Origin: Sipunculus nudus
Lineage: Eukaryota; Annelida; Sipuncula; Golfingiida; Sipunculidae
Assembly: GCA_026874595.1 (NCBI GenBank)
Contig: CM049314.1
Location: 53,857,812 to 53,921,811 of the forward strand
Direction of reading: 5' to 3'
Length of the DNA stretch: 64,000 nt
A program made the translations under genes and the position numbers. Numbering within the stretch: position 1 is the first letter of the stretch; each line of letters opens with the position of its first letter. Below, piece by piece: positions 29,580 through 41,829 of the stretch. The notes beneath the pieces were generated by a model. That model had not been told where the DNA came from and made no database searches. It saw only the letters and a list, made by a program, of their open reading frames with translations.

Positions 29580-30434
29580 TTACAGACTCTTCGTTTCCAA
29601 AAATTCTAACCCATTCCCCGGAAGGGTTGACGGTATGAGCGGGGAGAGCCACACTAAATACCCCGCACTCCCAGTTATCTCCCTCAGGTTCTCCTGCCAA
29701 CCCCGGTCGTATTTCCGAATGTTCTTTTTGCGCTCATATTTCGTTTGGCCTTTTCTAATTTGCATAACTTGTGCATAAATTAAATAAGAAAATACAAAAA
29801 GAAGCATTGATCCGATAGATGTGAGGGATGATATGAACATCTGATACCAAGTTAAGTAGCCTAGCGTCACACATACGTGAGGCATAAATATACAGGTCCA
29901 TGTACCAATGCTGTGGCCACCCAGCTGGGAACCAACAAACGACCAGTTTAACAAGTTTCCATACACAGCCCCTATCCAGCAGTACGTCACCATGACTACG
30001 TAGTACCGATGGTTCTGGTACCCCACACAGGCCCCAGAAAACCAGCAGTGATGATCACGTTTTAATATACACAAATCACAAGCCGGGCAATGGTGAGAGC
30101 GAGGTGGCGAGTTGGACAGACACCTCTCACAGTAACGCCACCCGGGCAACAGCTCAGCCGGCATAACGTGGTCCACGCCGGTACTTCTGGTGGCCATTAA
30201 TTTAAACAGATTGCTGTAAATGTTCACGTACAACACCGCAATCAGTCCGTAATGAAGCCACAGTGGTACGACTAGACATGGTCCGTCACGCTGGTTGACA
30301 TAGTACGGCAGTACCAGGTACAGTTCATACCAGACACACAAATGGCCCCCGAAGATAAAGAACGCCACCGCCAACTTATCAGACAGAGTTCTCGGTATCC
30401 TGAGCTGACCTCCATCTTTCTTCCAGTAGATCAT
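29580..30434 (-). CDS. DHHC-type protein S-palmitoyltransferase, ZDHHC24-like, single exon
   Basis: Integral membrane enzyme that attaches palmitate to cysteines of other proteins through an acyl-enzyme intermediate, typically in Golgi or ER membranes. It has 284 residues, the usual length of ZDHHC24. Hydrophobic helices lie at about 21-44, 56-80, 145-167 and 200-237. The zinc-binding Cys-rich domain runs from YCERC (101-105) through PPRSHHCPACDLCILKRD to the catalytic DHHC at 127-130, then CVGYQNHRYY in place of the common C(V/I)GxxNxRYF. A late LVWLSPLIPSTLPGNG motif resembles the ZDHHC24 C-terminus (PLPGDG). The start ATG is supported by an in-frame TGA five codons upstream. No intron interrupts it, so it may be a retrocopy or simply intronless. 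Confidence 0.92.
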   Translation of the reverse strand: MIYWKKDGGQLRIPRTLSDKLAVAFFIFGGHLCVWYELYLVLPYYVNQRDGPCLVVPLWLHYGLIAVLYVNIYSNLFKLMATRSTGVDHVMPAELLPGWRYCERCLSNSPPRSHHCPACDLCILKRDHHCWFSGACVGYQNHRYYVVMVTYCWIGAVYGNLLNWSFVGSQLGGHSIGTWTCIFMPHVCVTLGYLTWYQMFISSLTSIGSMLLFVFSYLIYAQVMQIRKGQTKYERKKNIRKYDRGWQENLREITGSAGYLVWLSPLIPSTLPGNGLEFLETKSL

Positions 30435-31485
30435 ATTTAGCAGGATATCTCAAGGAATAATCAAACTGATCACCACTGGTCTGATCAGCAAGTCTGTGCC
30501 GGCATACTATGAGCGATAACTAGGCGCCTTTGTTAAAAATCGTTTACTCCTCCACCACACGAGAGCTTTCTACCGGATTAAGTTTACGCCAGTCGGCTCC
30601 GGGACTTGTCGCCACCCGTTTTCATCGCCACCGGACCTGAACGCCACCTAGGAGTCGCCATCATTTTTAATATAGACCAACAGTTATTTGATGTTATTAA
30701 CACTTTTGGTATTCTCGTGTGACGAAGAAACGGTAAACAGACGAATGGGAAACGATTTTTCAGTTATTAAATAGTACCAGTTCAGCTATTCGAATGGACA
30801 CATTACCTCTAGAAATCTATTGGATGATCATGCAATTTTAATCTATTAAAATGTGAGGGGAGGTAATTATAATAATATTAAGTTTAACTATAATCATTTA
30901 ACAAAATTACTCACATATTTCTATTTTTTTTATGATTTTATTATTGTCATAAATATTATTATTATTACAATTTTATTTTTATCATATGTTATTTCATTTT
31001 AATAGTCTTTACATTTAATGCAACCACGGAACAACGGAAATTAAGCATAAGTTTATATAAGTTTACAGTTTTTTATATTCAGATAAAAAAAAGAGAACAG
31101 TCATACGTTTAAATTAAAGTTTATTACAACAAATTATGCATTTGTTATATATACGTAAAAAATACAAAAGCGAGAGAGAACATACGACTTGTTTACAAAA
31201 CAACAGTAGACAATATAATAATCTATATTTACAAAAGATCAGGAGACCGTATATACGACTTTAGTTATAAAACGCCTGGAGACAGTAAATAAGCATTTAT
31301 TTACAAATGATTTTGAGAATATCAAGAGAACGAAAAACTATATACACTTTATTTACATGACACGAAGAAGTCCTGTACATTCGTGTAGGCGGACAATAAA
31401 CTTTCTCATTTCCTTAAAGACTCGGAATGTTGATGTGGATGTCTCGGGACGCATGCTTGTCCCACAATTCGAATGTCTGTCCTTG
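30435..31485. other. Upstream region of the ZDHHC gene and AT-rich spacer
   Basis: 30435-30660 is likely the 5' UTR and promoter area of the minus-strand gene and is locally less AT-rich. The remainder is very AT-rich with no recognised feature. Confidence 0.4.
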
Positions 31486-31955
31486 TTACCGTTTGTATCG
31501 ATCACGCTGGTCCCCCGCCACTAACTGCGTCTGCAAAGTGACCAGTTTCGCCTCATAATGAAGGAAGTCCACGAGCTGGTAGAAGGGCATAGGCCTATTG
31601 CACCGTCGAACCTTGGTATTCACGCGACGATGCCATCCTTTGGTATCATTGTTTCTTCTTCTTGCTCTTCCATAACAGGACCATGCAGTTGGTGGGTATT
31701 GGGCAGCGTCTACGTAGTTGCTTTGTATATATAGTCCAGAAGCTACCGGAGAGGTGGAGCCATCGGAGTGGTAGTTGTGTCTGATGTGATGGGGCTCTCC
31801 AGTAGTGGCGGGATGGCTTCGGCTGGCATTGAAGGTGGAGAGAACAGTCGGCGTATAAACTTGTGTGCGTTGCTGTCACTCTGGTAGGTCACGGCTAGTC
31901 CTAGATTCTGCACCCTGCCCCTCACATTCTGGGACCAAGATACATCCACGGGGAG
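31486..31955 (-). pseudogene. MULE-type transposase C-terminal remnant
   Basis: Two frames on the minus strand together read like the C-terminus of MULE-derived proteins common in invertebrates: SQNVRGRVQNLGLAVTYQSD, FSPPSMPAEAIPPLLES, then after a frameshift YIYKQLRRRCPIPTN, then after another shift NNDTKGWHRRVNTKVRR and FYQLVDFLHYEAKLVTLQTQ to a stop at 31486-31488. The NND..GWH motif is characteristic of this group as I know it. The frameshifts show it is dead. The rest of the transposase is not visible nearby. Confidence 0.7.
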
Positions 31956-32048
31956 CTACTGCGGGCATAAATATATACACAGGCGTTTGAATCCCTATTT
32001 ATAATAAAGTCTTCAATGTTCTACGACGGAATAAGATCGAACAACTTG

Positions 32049-32099
32049 ATACCGTGTTATCACTTGTATTATGTCATAATACAAGTGATAGCACGGTAT
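32049..32099. repeat. Near-perfect 25-bp inverted repeat, 1-nt centre
   Basis: Arms beginning ATACCGTG and ending CACGGTAT pair over 25 bp with one mismatch and a one-base centre. It would extrude as a cruciform or form a tight hairpin. No element boundary was identified around it. Confidence 0.9.
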
Positions 32100-32963
32100 A
32101 ACCGCTTTATTATTGGGTCGTTTGACCAGATTTCGTTGCAGTATCTCTAAACATCGACATCAGAGTCCTCATGCCATTGATATTGTTAGCGGGTGTTGTC
32201 ATTCAGATCGCGTGACACACTGATTGGCAGCTGATTTGCATTGAACGTGGGAGAAAATCTTGAAATTGGTTGAGAGACCACCCATGGGAGAGGTAGTGAG
32301 AAATTCGTTGTCAACACTTGCGCACGTAACTTCAAATTCATTCATACCATTTTTGGCGGGAAGGCGTTCGGGGTCATCGCTGGCCATACTTGTTAACCAT
32401 ATTGTTTCATCCAAGAGCACTGAGGCCACCCCCCCCCCCCTCCTAACAGAACCTTACCAAGTGAAAAAGCAACATTGGCAATGTCCAATGCAAGTTCATG
32501 AAAAAAAAAATTATGTTCAGTATAGGCCTACGGTTAGATATTCATGAATAGAAGGGGTTCAGAATTAAGCGAAGTTCTAGTGGCGGACCAGATGTTTGGG
32601 GAATCGCTCATGCCAGGCCCCAGCGCCCGCATATCAGTTAAGAAAGTTCAATGAACCTGTATATCCGTTTTCCCTTTCGAGATGTTTCAGTTCAGTAAAA
32701 GTTGTTCATATATGAATGCATTTTGTTTACATCTGACTTTTCAAATATAGCTGCGAGATAATAAACTGATATTTACTGACGATCCATCAACCGGGTAGAT
32801 TAGGTCTCATGCATTCGCAATACCTCGTTCGCCCTTGAATTGCCCCCCCCCCCCCTTTCCAAAAAAAGGGTATGAAGATATTTCTGAAAAATCTAAGGCC
32901 AGTCAACTGTTCAGTTTTCTTAAACATCTAATTGTTTACGCTCTCTTAAAAATGACATTTTAG

Positions 32964-32964
<1 letters not shown>

Positions 32965-33021
<57 letters not shown>
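32965..33021. repeat. (AT)n microsatellite
   Basis: TA run. Confidence 0.95.
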
Positions 33022-33024
<3 letters not shown>

Positions 33025-33086
33025 GCTACATGTACACTTTACATTCTGAGGCCATTTCCAACTTAAGGCTTTTTTGTGTTGAGTTC

Positions 33087-33090
<4 letters not shown>

Positions 33091-33138
<48 letters not shown>
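33091..33138. repeat. Compound (TA)n/(GT)n microsatellite
   Basis: TA units followed by about 10 GT units. Confidence 0.95.
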
Positions 33139-33210
33139 TGTTACGGAACCTAATAACAACAGATCACGTAGTCGTGACGAGCATAAATTTTGTTATAGAG
33201 ATAATAAAAA

Positions 33211-34008
33211 ATTAGATTCGGTAACACTAGGCAGTGTGAAATGGGAATGAATAAAGAAGTCAGTGTTTTTTTTTATGAACAAATAATTATAATTTATTTT
33301 TAAAACAACCCTAACTTTACAATACACTAAATCAATTCAATTACACAGTATAACAACAGTATAACAGTAAATCAGTACAATTACACAGTATAATAAATAA
33401 AGTGTACAGTACCAGATCGAGTGTCCCGATTCTTGGCTTTTCTGGTTACCATCACTGCCATAGCTCAATAAGTCTTTTGAAACAAATAATCCACGTAAAC
33501 AGTTCAAATAGTCCAAAGTAAAGCTCTTGTAATAATCCCGAAGGCAAACTGGAGACAGTCCCTCTATATATCTGCATAGAGTTCGTAGAATCCCTGACAC
33601 TACTGCAATTATCGGATAGGTCCAAAACTGACTCACACTCTTCCGTGTCCGCTGGAATTTTCTCTCTCCCTTCCCTGGGCTCTAAACACAGCCCCTAATT
33701 TAAAAACTTCTCATTCCAAAACCTAGAAACTTCTATTTCACGAACAATAAAAAAAAAAAACAATACACACGCGCTACGCCTAAACAGACCTGAACATCCC
33801 AGACTAAAACAGAGAACGCTGTGTTTCTACACTTCAGAGTTCAACCAGTAATGATTACACCGAGCGCTGTCTCTCTAGTCTCTACACGCCATAGCAACGC
33901 CCTATGCCTGCGCTACACGAATCAGAATGTCAACGCCAAATAAAAAATCAGATATACGCAACACTATAAAACAGATACATGTAACTGTGTGTGTATTTTT
34001 TGTAGCGG
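33211..34008. other. Probable uncharacterised repeat sequence
   Basis: Non-coding by frame analysis. Ordered low-complexity phrases (ACACAGTATAA repeated near 33340-33390) suggest transposon-derived DNA, but I could not define ends. Confidence 0.3.
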
Positions 34009-34009
34009 G

Positions 34010-34110
34010 TGAAAATAGAAATATGGCCGAATGTTGATTCGAACCCGTAACCCGTGACACAAGTAAGACGTTCTAGCCTCATCGCAAATAAAGCAAGTTC
34101 AATACCAAGA
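34010..34110 (-). repeat. tRNA-derived SINE fragment
   Basis: On the minus strand, GCGATGAGGCTAGAACGTC (A-box-like) is followed about 30 bases later by GGGTTCGAATC (a perfect B box). The linking CTTACTTGTGTCAC replaces an anticodon arm that does not fold well, so this is a SINE head rather than a working tRNA gene. Confidence 0.5.
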
Positions 34111-35595
<1,485 letters not shown>

Positions 35596-36019
35596 TGGTT
35601 GGTAAATTGTTTGTGAGGGTTACAAACTTGTGATATTCATAAAAGTGGAACTTTGTGAATATTATACTTTGAGAATATGCAGCCAGACACACATAGGTGA
35701 ATATTCATCTGTGTAGCCTCTCAGCTAATGTACATTCATGTATGTAGTGCCAAAAGGTGAAAGTCAAAAGATTGACACGGTTATATTACCTGTAAATCAA
35801 AGCTTGAACTTCCATTTTGAAATGTTCCTCACGAGAGTCTTAAGATTATGGACATATATAAAATGAATATAATTAATGATCAGTGTACTTTGAGTTAGGT
35901 TAATCATGAATATATAACCCTTACAAAACACACTGGAAAAGTGAAAATCGCAAAAATTTTAATGAATATGAAACCAAACACAGTAAAATAAATACATTTC
36001 CAGACCTGACCTAACACAA

Positions 36020-36080
36020 GATGATCACAAGATGGGTGACCAACTTAAAGATGATCACAAGATGGGTGACCAACTTAAAG
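36020..36080. repeat. 30-bp direct duplication
   Basis: Two adjacent copies of GATGATCACAAGATGGGTGA followed by CCAACTTAAA. The motif GATGGGTGACC resembles the 50-bp array further right. Confidence 0.9.
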
Positions 36081-36949
36081 ATAAAAAACCCATCTCAAGA
36101 ATGGTTTGACCCATTTATTGACCTTCAATCCCTATGCATGCATTCTGTTTAAGAGTATTCATGGTGCACCCCAATTGCCCCCTCCCTATAAAGTTAATAT
36201 ATGAAACAATATTGCAGACCAAAATGTTCCAGTATGTATGCTAATTATAGTGGATCTTGATGGTAAGTGATGAGGATAATGATAGCCAATCCATTGTTCA
36301 TTAAATATTGTAAACATGCCCACACTTTGTGTCACACTCTAACAGACAGACCTTGTATTAAATGTAGAATTAAGGTCTAGGTTGATTAATATTCTTGGTA
36401 ATTTTTATATTCCACAGAGTTGGGAAAATTGTCTGTTTATTTTATAGTTATATAACTGAAATACTGGTAGTTGACAAGTGACTATGTGTATCAGCCAAAA
36501 TCAGAGTGGGACAGGTGAAGCAAGGCATGGATTGAGTGGCAAGGGGAAACAGAGTGGGTTGTGTTGCATATTAGCATGGATGTGTACCACATAAACATGA
36601 TTGTAGGTGGCGCCACCTGTTATTTGAAAGAGAAAACTACACAAGATGCATACATATGCAAATTTTCAGGTGGATAAGTCAAACCACTGCTGAGATATGA
36701 GTGATTTTACCCTAAGCAGATGAACAGATGGACACCATACAAAAATGGTTGCAAGTTGGGCCAGCAAATTTGTAAAAGCTGTACAGCTAAATATATAAGA
36801 TCTATACTCATACAAAATTTCAGGCCAATACATCAAACCAGTCCTGTGATATGAGCATGGATGTCTGAAGTGTAAACTTAAATGTAGGTGGCACCACCTT
36901 CCAAAAATCGAGAAAGCTACAAAAAATGTATACATATGCAAAGTTTAAG
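36081..36949. other. Spacer before the 50-bp tandem array
   Basis: Contains a repeated phrase about TGTAGGTGGCGCCACCT and TGTAGGTGGCACCACCTT (near 36604 and 36885), probably part of an old repeat. No gene. Confidence 0.35.
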
Positions 36950-37925
36950 GATATTGGTAACTGGATGTGACCAATCTTAAGGTGGGTGACACTTCATCTG
37001 ATATTGGTTTCTGGTTGTGACCCCTCTTAAGGTGGGTGACACTTCATCTGATATCGGTTACTGGATGTGACCCACCTTAAGTTTGGTGACACTTCATGTG
37101 ATATTGGTTACTGGTTGTGACCAATCTTAAGGTGGATGACCCTTCATCTGATATTGGTTACTGGTTGTGACCCACCTTAAGTTGGGTGACACTTCATGTG
37201 ATATTGGTTACTGGTTGTGGCCCCTCTTAAGGTGGGTGACCCATCATCTGATATTGGTTACTGGTTGTGACCCATCTTAAGGTGGGTGACCCTTCATGTG
37301 ATATTGGTTACTGGTTGTGACCAATCTTAAGGTGGGTGACCCTTCATCTGATATTGGTTCCTGGTTGTGACCCATCTTAAGTTTAGTGACCCTTCATCTG
37401 ATATTGGTTACTGGTTGTGACCCATCTTAAGGTGGGTGACCCTTCATGTGATATTGGTTACTGGTTGTGACCCATCTTAAGGTGGGTGACCCTTCATCTG
37501 ATATTGGTTCCTGGTTGTGACCCATCTTAAGTTTAGTGACCCTTCATCTGATATAGGTTACTGGTTGTGACCCATCTTAAGGTGGGTGACCCTTCATGTG
37601 ATATTGGTTACTGGTTGTGACCCACCTTAAGGTGGGTGACCCTTCATGTGATACTGGTTCCTGGTTGTGACCCATCTTAAGTTTTATGACCTTTCATCTG
37701 ATATTGGTTACTGGTTGTGACCCCTCCTAAGGTGGGTGTCACTTCATCTGATATTGGTTACTGGTTGTGACCCCTCTTAAGGTGGGCGACATTTGATCTA
37801 ATATTGATTACTGGTTGTGACCCATCTTAAGGTGGGTGACCCTTCATCTGATATTGATTACTGGTTGTGACCCATCTTAAGGTAGGTGACCCTTCATCTG
37901 ATATTAGTTACTGGTTGTGACTCGT
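36950..37925. repeat. 50-bp tandem array, about 19 units, with internal palindrome
   Basis: Unit of the form CTGGTTGTGACCCATCTTAA then GGTGGGTGACCCTTCATCTG then ATATTGGTTA. The stretch ACCCAYCTTAAGGTGGGT is a palindrome in most units (perfect when Y is C). The array ends about 155 bp downstream of the stop codon side of the dsRBD gene. Confidence 0.95.
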
Positions 37926-38081
37926 CTGGAGATATGTGTGACTGAGTGATGACATGTGATATAAATATTATTATAGTGGAACAAGTACTAAACTGAGAGT
38001 ATAAAATGTAGTGGCATGGCTGTGACAATCACCAAAACTGCTATACTGGTAAAGTTACCAGTGTCTATAAAGACTAGTGTC

Positions 38082-39349
38082 TCAGGAGCCTGATAATGTT
38101 TGGAGGCCTAAAATCTGAAGACATTTATGAGCTACGTCTTCCTGGGCAGCCTGTGTAGTAGGGAATGCCTTGTCACCGGTCCGCTGAAACATCAGCGTTA
38201 CCTTACTCACAAAGCCATACCCTTTATCAGTCGTGTGGTACTCTGGGACATTATCAAATTCTAGTTTCTGAGAGAGCTCTTGGAGCTTGTTCTTACATTT
38301 ATTAATGTGGTCAGGGATCGAGTCAGGGTACAATTTCTGCAGCACACTTTGTGCTGTTAGTTTCTCCACTTCTTTTTTACTCTTTTGACTTTCATTGTAA
38401 GAGAAAGGGCATTTAACCTTAATTGTGGCCTTGAACTGTTCACCTTCTTTAGTAAAGGTGACCTGTGGGTGATCAGCGCCCACCTGTGAGCAGTGTTCAC
38501 ACAGCTGTGAGTACCACTCTCCTGGGTGTTTTCTTTTGTAAGCCTGACCAGACATTGGAGAACTATAACCAACTCTGCCATCAGGTGTATCAGCACTGGT
38601 CAGGAGTGGTGCTGAGGCAGCTGCTGAAGGAGCTACTGTTGGAGAGATTGGGGATGCAAGGGTTGTAGCTGATGGAGAGATGGGGGACACAGGGGTAGCT
38701 ACTGCTGGAGAAGTAAGGGAGACAGGGGATGCTAAAGCAACAGGAGGCTGACTAGGAACATTTGCTACAGAAACAGGATCACCAGGGTCACATCTTACAT
38801 CATTACCTAGATCTACACCTGTTATCTCCTCAATTTTCAGTTCTTTTAACACAGACAAAGCAACTTTTGCAGCTGACTCTCGAGCTGAGTCACTGCTGGT
38901 TACAGCCTCACCTGCCAGCTCTATGTGACCTTCATCACTAAGGGCTTTACATGAAATCAATGCTCCAAACACTGAACTCTCAACAGAGGTCACCACTTCA
39001 TGTGGTACATATTTGTAGGAATAATACTCCGGTTTCTTAATATTTTTCTTACCACAATACACATACAGTCTCTGCTTCATTTGGTCTTTAGCTGTTCCTG
39101 CTTCATTACAGCCGATAATGTCAATAGCTCTCTTAGCTACCTCTTGCATGGAGTCTTTCTTTGAGGTTTTCATATTTGATTTTTCTAGCTGTAACATGTG
39201 TCTAACTCTGAGTCGCACCACCGCTTTGGTCTCTAATTGTTCCTTGACTTTGTACTCGTATTCAGGGGGTGAACTGTTTATCCTCTTCAGCAAATCCCTC
39301 AACTGCCTATCAAACCCATCACCAGAGCTTCTGGCTGGCTTGGTTTCTG
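38082..39349 (-). CDS. dsRBD protein, last coding exon
   Basis: Acceptor TATTATAG (minus strand) then CAGAAACCAAG..., about 421 codons to TGA at 38082-38084. The open frame extends 13 codons further 5' (MIIIHYF...), which is intron and not coding. Confidence 0.88.
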
Positions 39350-41759
39350 CTATAATACATATGAACATAAAATAATGAATAATAATCATTATAATGATAA
39401 TAATAAAAATAATAATAAAAGTACTGCACTAATAATTTTATAAAGGCTTTTAATGGTAACACAACAAATATTTATAACAAAAAAAAACAGGCGATTTTCA
39501 ACAAAATACATGATCAATTAGTTCCTCTTACCTGAAATGAACACTTGAGATGAAGTCTTTCCTGATTACACATAATACCATCTTATCCTTATTATTCATA
39601 GAAATGCATTTTAAGCATTTTAAAAACCTGTTAAAGCAATATAACTTCAATGTCAGTTTGTCCATGTAATTACCAAACCTTGAATCACCAAAAGATAATT
39701 CTTTCCATCCCATATATGTTTTTTTTCAGATTGCATACCTGTAGTTGGATAAAAAAAACACCTAATGTTTAATCAGGGCTCAAGATCAGCATCATATTTC
39801 TTGCCCACAGTGGGGTCCAATAATGTAAGATAGTTACTGTACCCAAAAGAATGTTAATGAACCCAAAATTTTTTTCTAAAAATAAAATTAATGATGCAAT
39901 CTTTCTTTTAATGCTCAGCAAGTAAAATGTTCCTTTGAAGAAATTGAGAATCGATCCCATAAAAATAATTAAAAACGGGATGCTAATTTTAAGCCCTGTT
40001 AAATGTAGAGAGAATGATTTGTCCTCTGAGTGTGTTTTATGAGGTTGAGGACATCACCAGAGTTACCTGGATTAGAACACAGAAGTGTTACTGTTGTGGA
40101 AGGACAGTTGTTTCCACTTATTTCACCAGGTGACAGCAGTGTCTTCTCTTCACACTTTACTGAGGCAGCCAAGGTATTCACAGAGATGTTGTCATCATCC
40201 TCCTTCACAGCACCACTTGGCTGACCTAGAATGAATCAAACCACAAAGTCAAACCTCTCTGTTGGAACAAGCAATATACAATACTTTGGTCTGCATGTAC
40301 ACTCACCATCCAGTAAAGTAGTGTATATCATACAGATGTAAATCAGCAAAACAGGCTTGTCAGTTTATTGGTACATGATTAGGGCATAAACTGGTGAATT
40401 TAGGATACAAGGCCATCATAATAAACATACAATCCAGTCAGGAGAACTGGCCTGTTGAATACATTTAAGCCATAAAGCATTTAGTTCAACATACAAATTA
40501 ATTAAGTGATTCTTTTTAGGTTAATTAAGGAATTAACAGACCTGCCAAAGGTAAATGACAAAAAAAGAGTAAGTGTTATGGAAAAAAAGAGTTTACTTCT
40601 TTGAAATAAAGAGTGAAAAAAAGAATAAAATTAGCATCAGTTCCCCCATTTTCATCACATACTGAGTAAAGATGAGCTTCGCATAACACAATTGTGTATA
40701 TATATCAACGCATTTCGTTCCCAAAGTAAGTAACATACATCGCATTCATCCCTCTGCATGAAGATAAATGCAATTTCTACATGTTGTGACACAGGCTGGA
40801 CATTTGCATACAAAAAATTGTGAAATGTCCCATTCTTTTTCTAACTGAACTGTTAAAGCAAGAGAGAAACAGGGTATATATGAATTCTTTCATGAAAAAA
40901 AAGAGTGGTGCTGAAAAATATATTGAAAAAAAAGAGTAATTAGCTTCATTTTCAGGAAATCCTCAAAAAAAGAGTGACTCTTTTAAAAAAGAGTGTTTTG
41001 GCAGGCCTGTAATAAAGTAACCATATCAAACATGCATGAAATAAGGTGTCCTGTTACTGTTAGAACAGCAAACTCATCTGGCTCCAATTCCTCCCATCAC
41101 AAGTGTGCAATACGCCTTGAATGAGGAACACAATGCTTTGAAGACCAGTATATTCCAGTCTTTGAAGACCAGTAAATTATGAAATAGTTATTTAATTAAC
41201 TATGGAAATATATTTTTGATATACAAAAGCCTGTGTCAATTCAGAAGTTTTAAGGACAAAGAGTTTTCATAAGGGGGTAAAGCTCACTGGTTAAAATTAC
41301 TTTTATTTTAAAAAATTTGAATGTTCAATAACAAATTCCTGATAACTGGATCAAAACAATGGAGTTTTTCATTGTGGAGGTGTCAGGATGTTTATTTTGA
41401 ACCTTGAAATGTTTAAAAGTCTGTTTAATGTTTAACTGGTTAAAAGTAATTTCTCAGTAACTTAAATTGATGTGAAGACATAACAGCGTGTTTCATTTAC
41501 TGACACAAACAGATGCTCCTTTCAGGGGTTCCTCTATGTTATGACCCAGGAATGAAAAAGATTACACACCCAGGTATGGCACACAGAGCCTGGTTGATGC
41601 CATTATAATCATCTGTATGTTACCACCCTGTCACATAGTCCAAAACCAGAATGGGATTCCGCAGATGTACATAGAGCAGGGGCGGATCCAGGATTTTTCA
41701 ACAGGGGGGGCTAGAATCAGAACCTTGTTTTAATTTGATAAGATAAAGTGCAAATTATA

Positions 41760-41829
<70 letters not shown>

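Larger units (their letters stand above)
32100..33210. other. Intergenic, low-complexity rich
   Basis: Contains poly-C runs near 32430-32441 and 32845-32857, an (AT)n tract at 32965-33021, and a TA/GT compound microsatellite at 33091-33138. No gene supported. Confidence 0.5.

Noticed and set aside
34010-34110. A functional tRNA gene on the minus strand
   Set aside because: The B box is perfect but the anticodon arm and acceptor pairing are missing, so a SINE head fits better.
36950-37925. CRISPR-like array of palindromic repeats
   Set aside because: Units are contiguous 50-bp tandem copies without unique spacers, in an animal genome. It is a minisatellite.
39350-39389. Hydrophobic start MIIIHYF as a signal peptide of the dsRBD protein
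   Set aside because: These codons precede a good splice acceptor and the upstream exons join in frame at 39349, so they are intron sequence.
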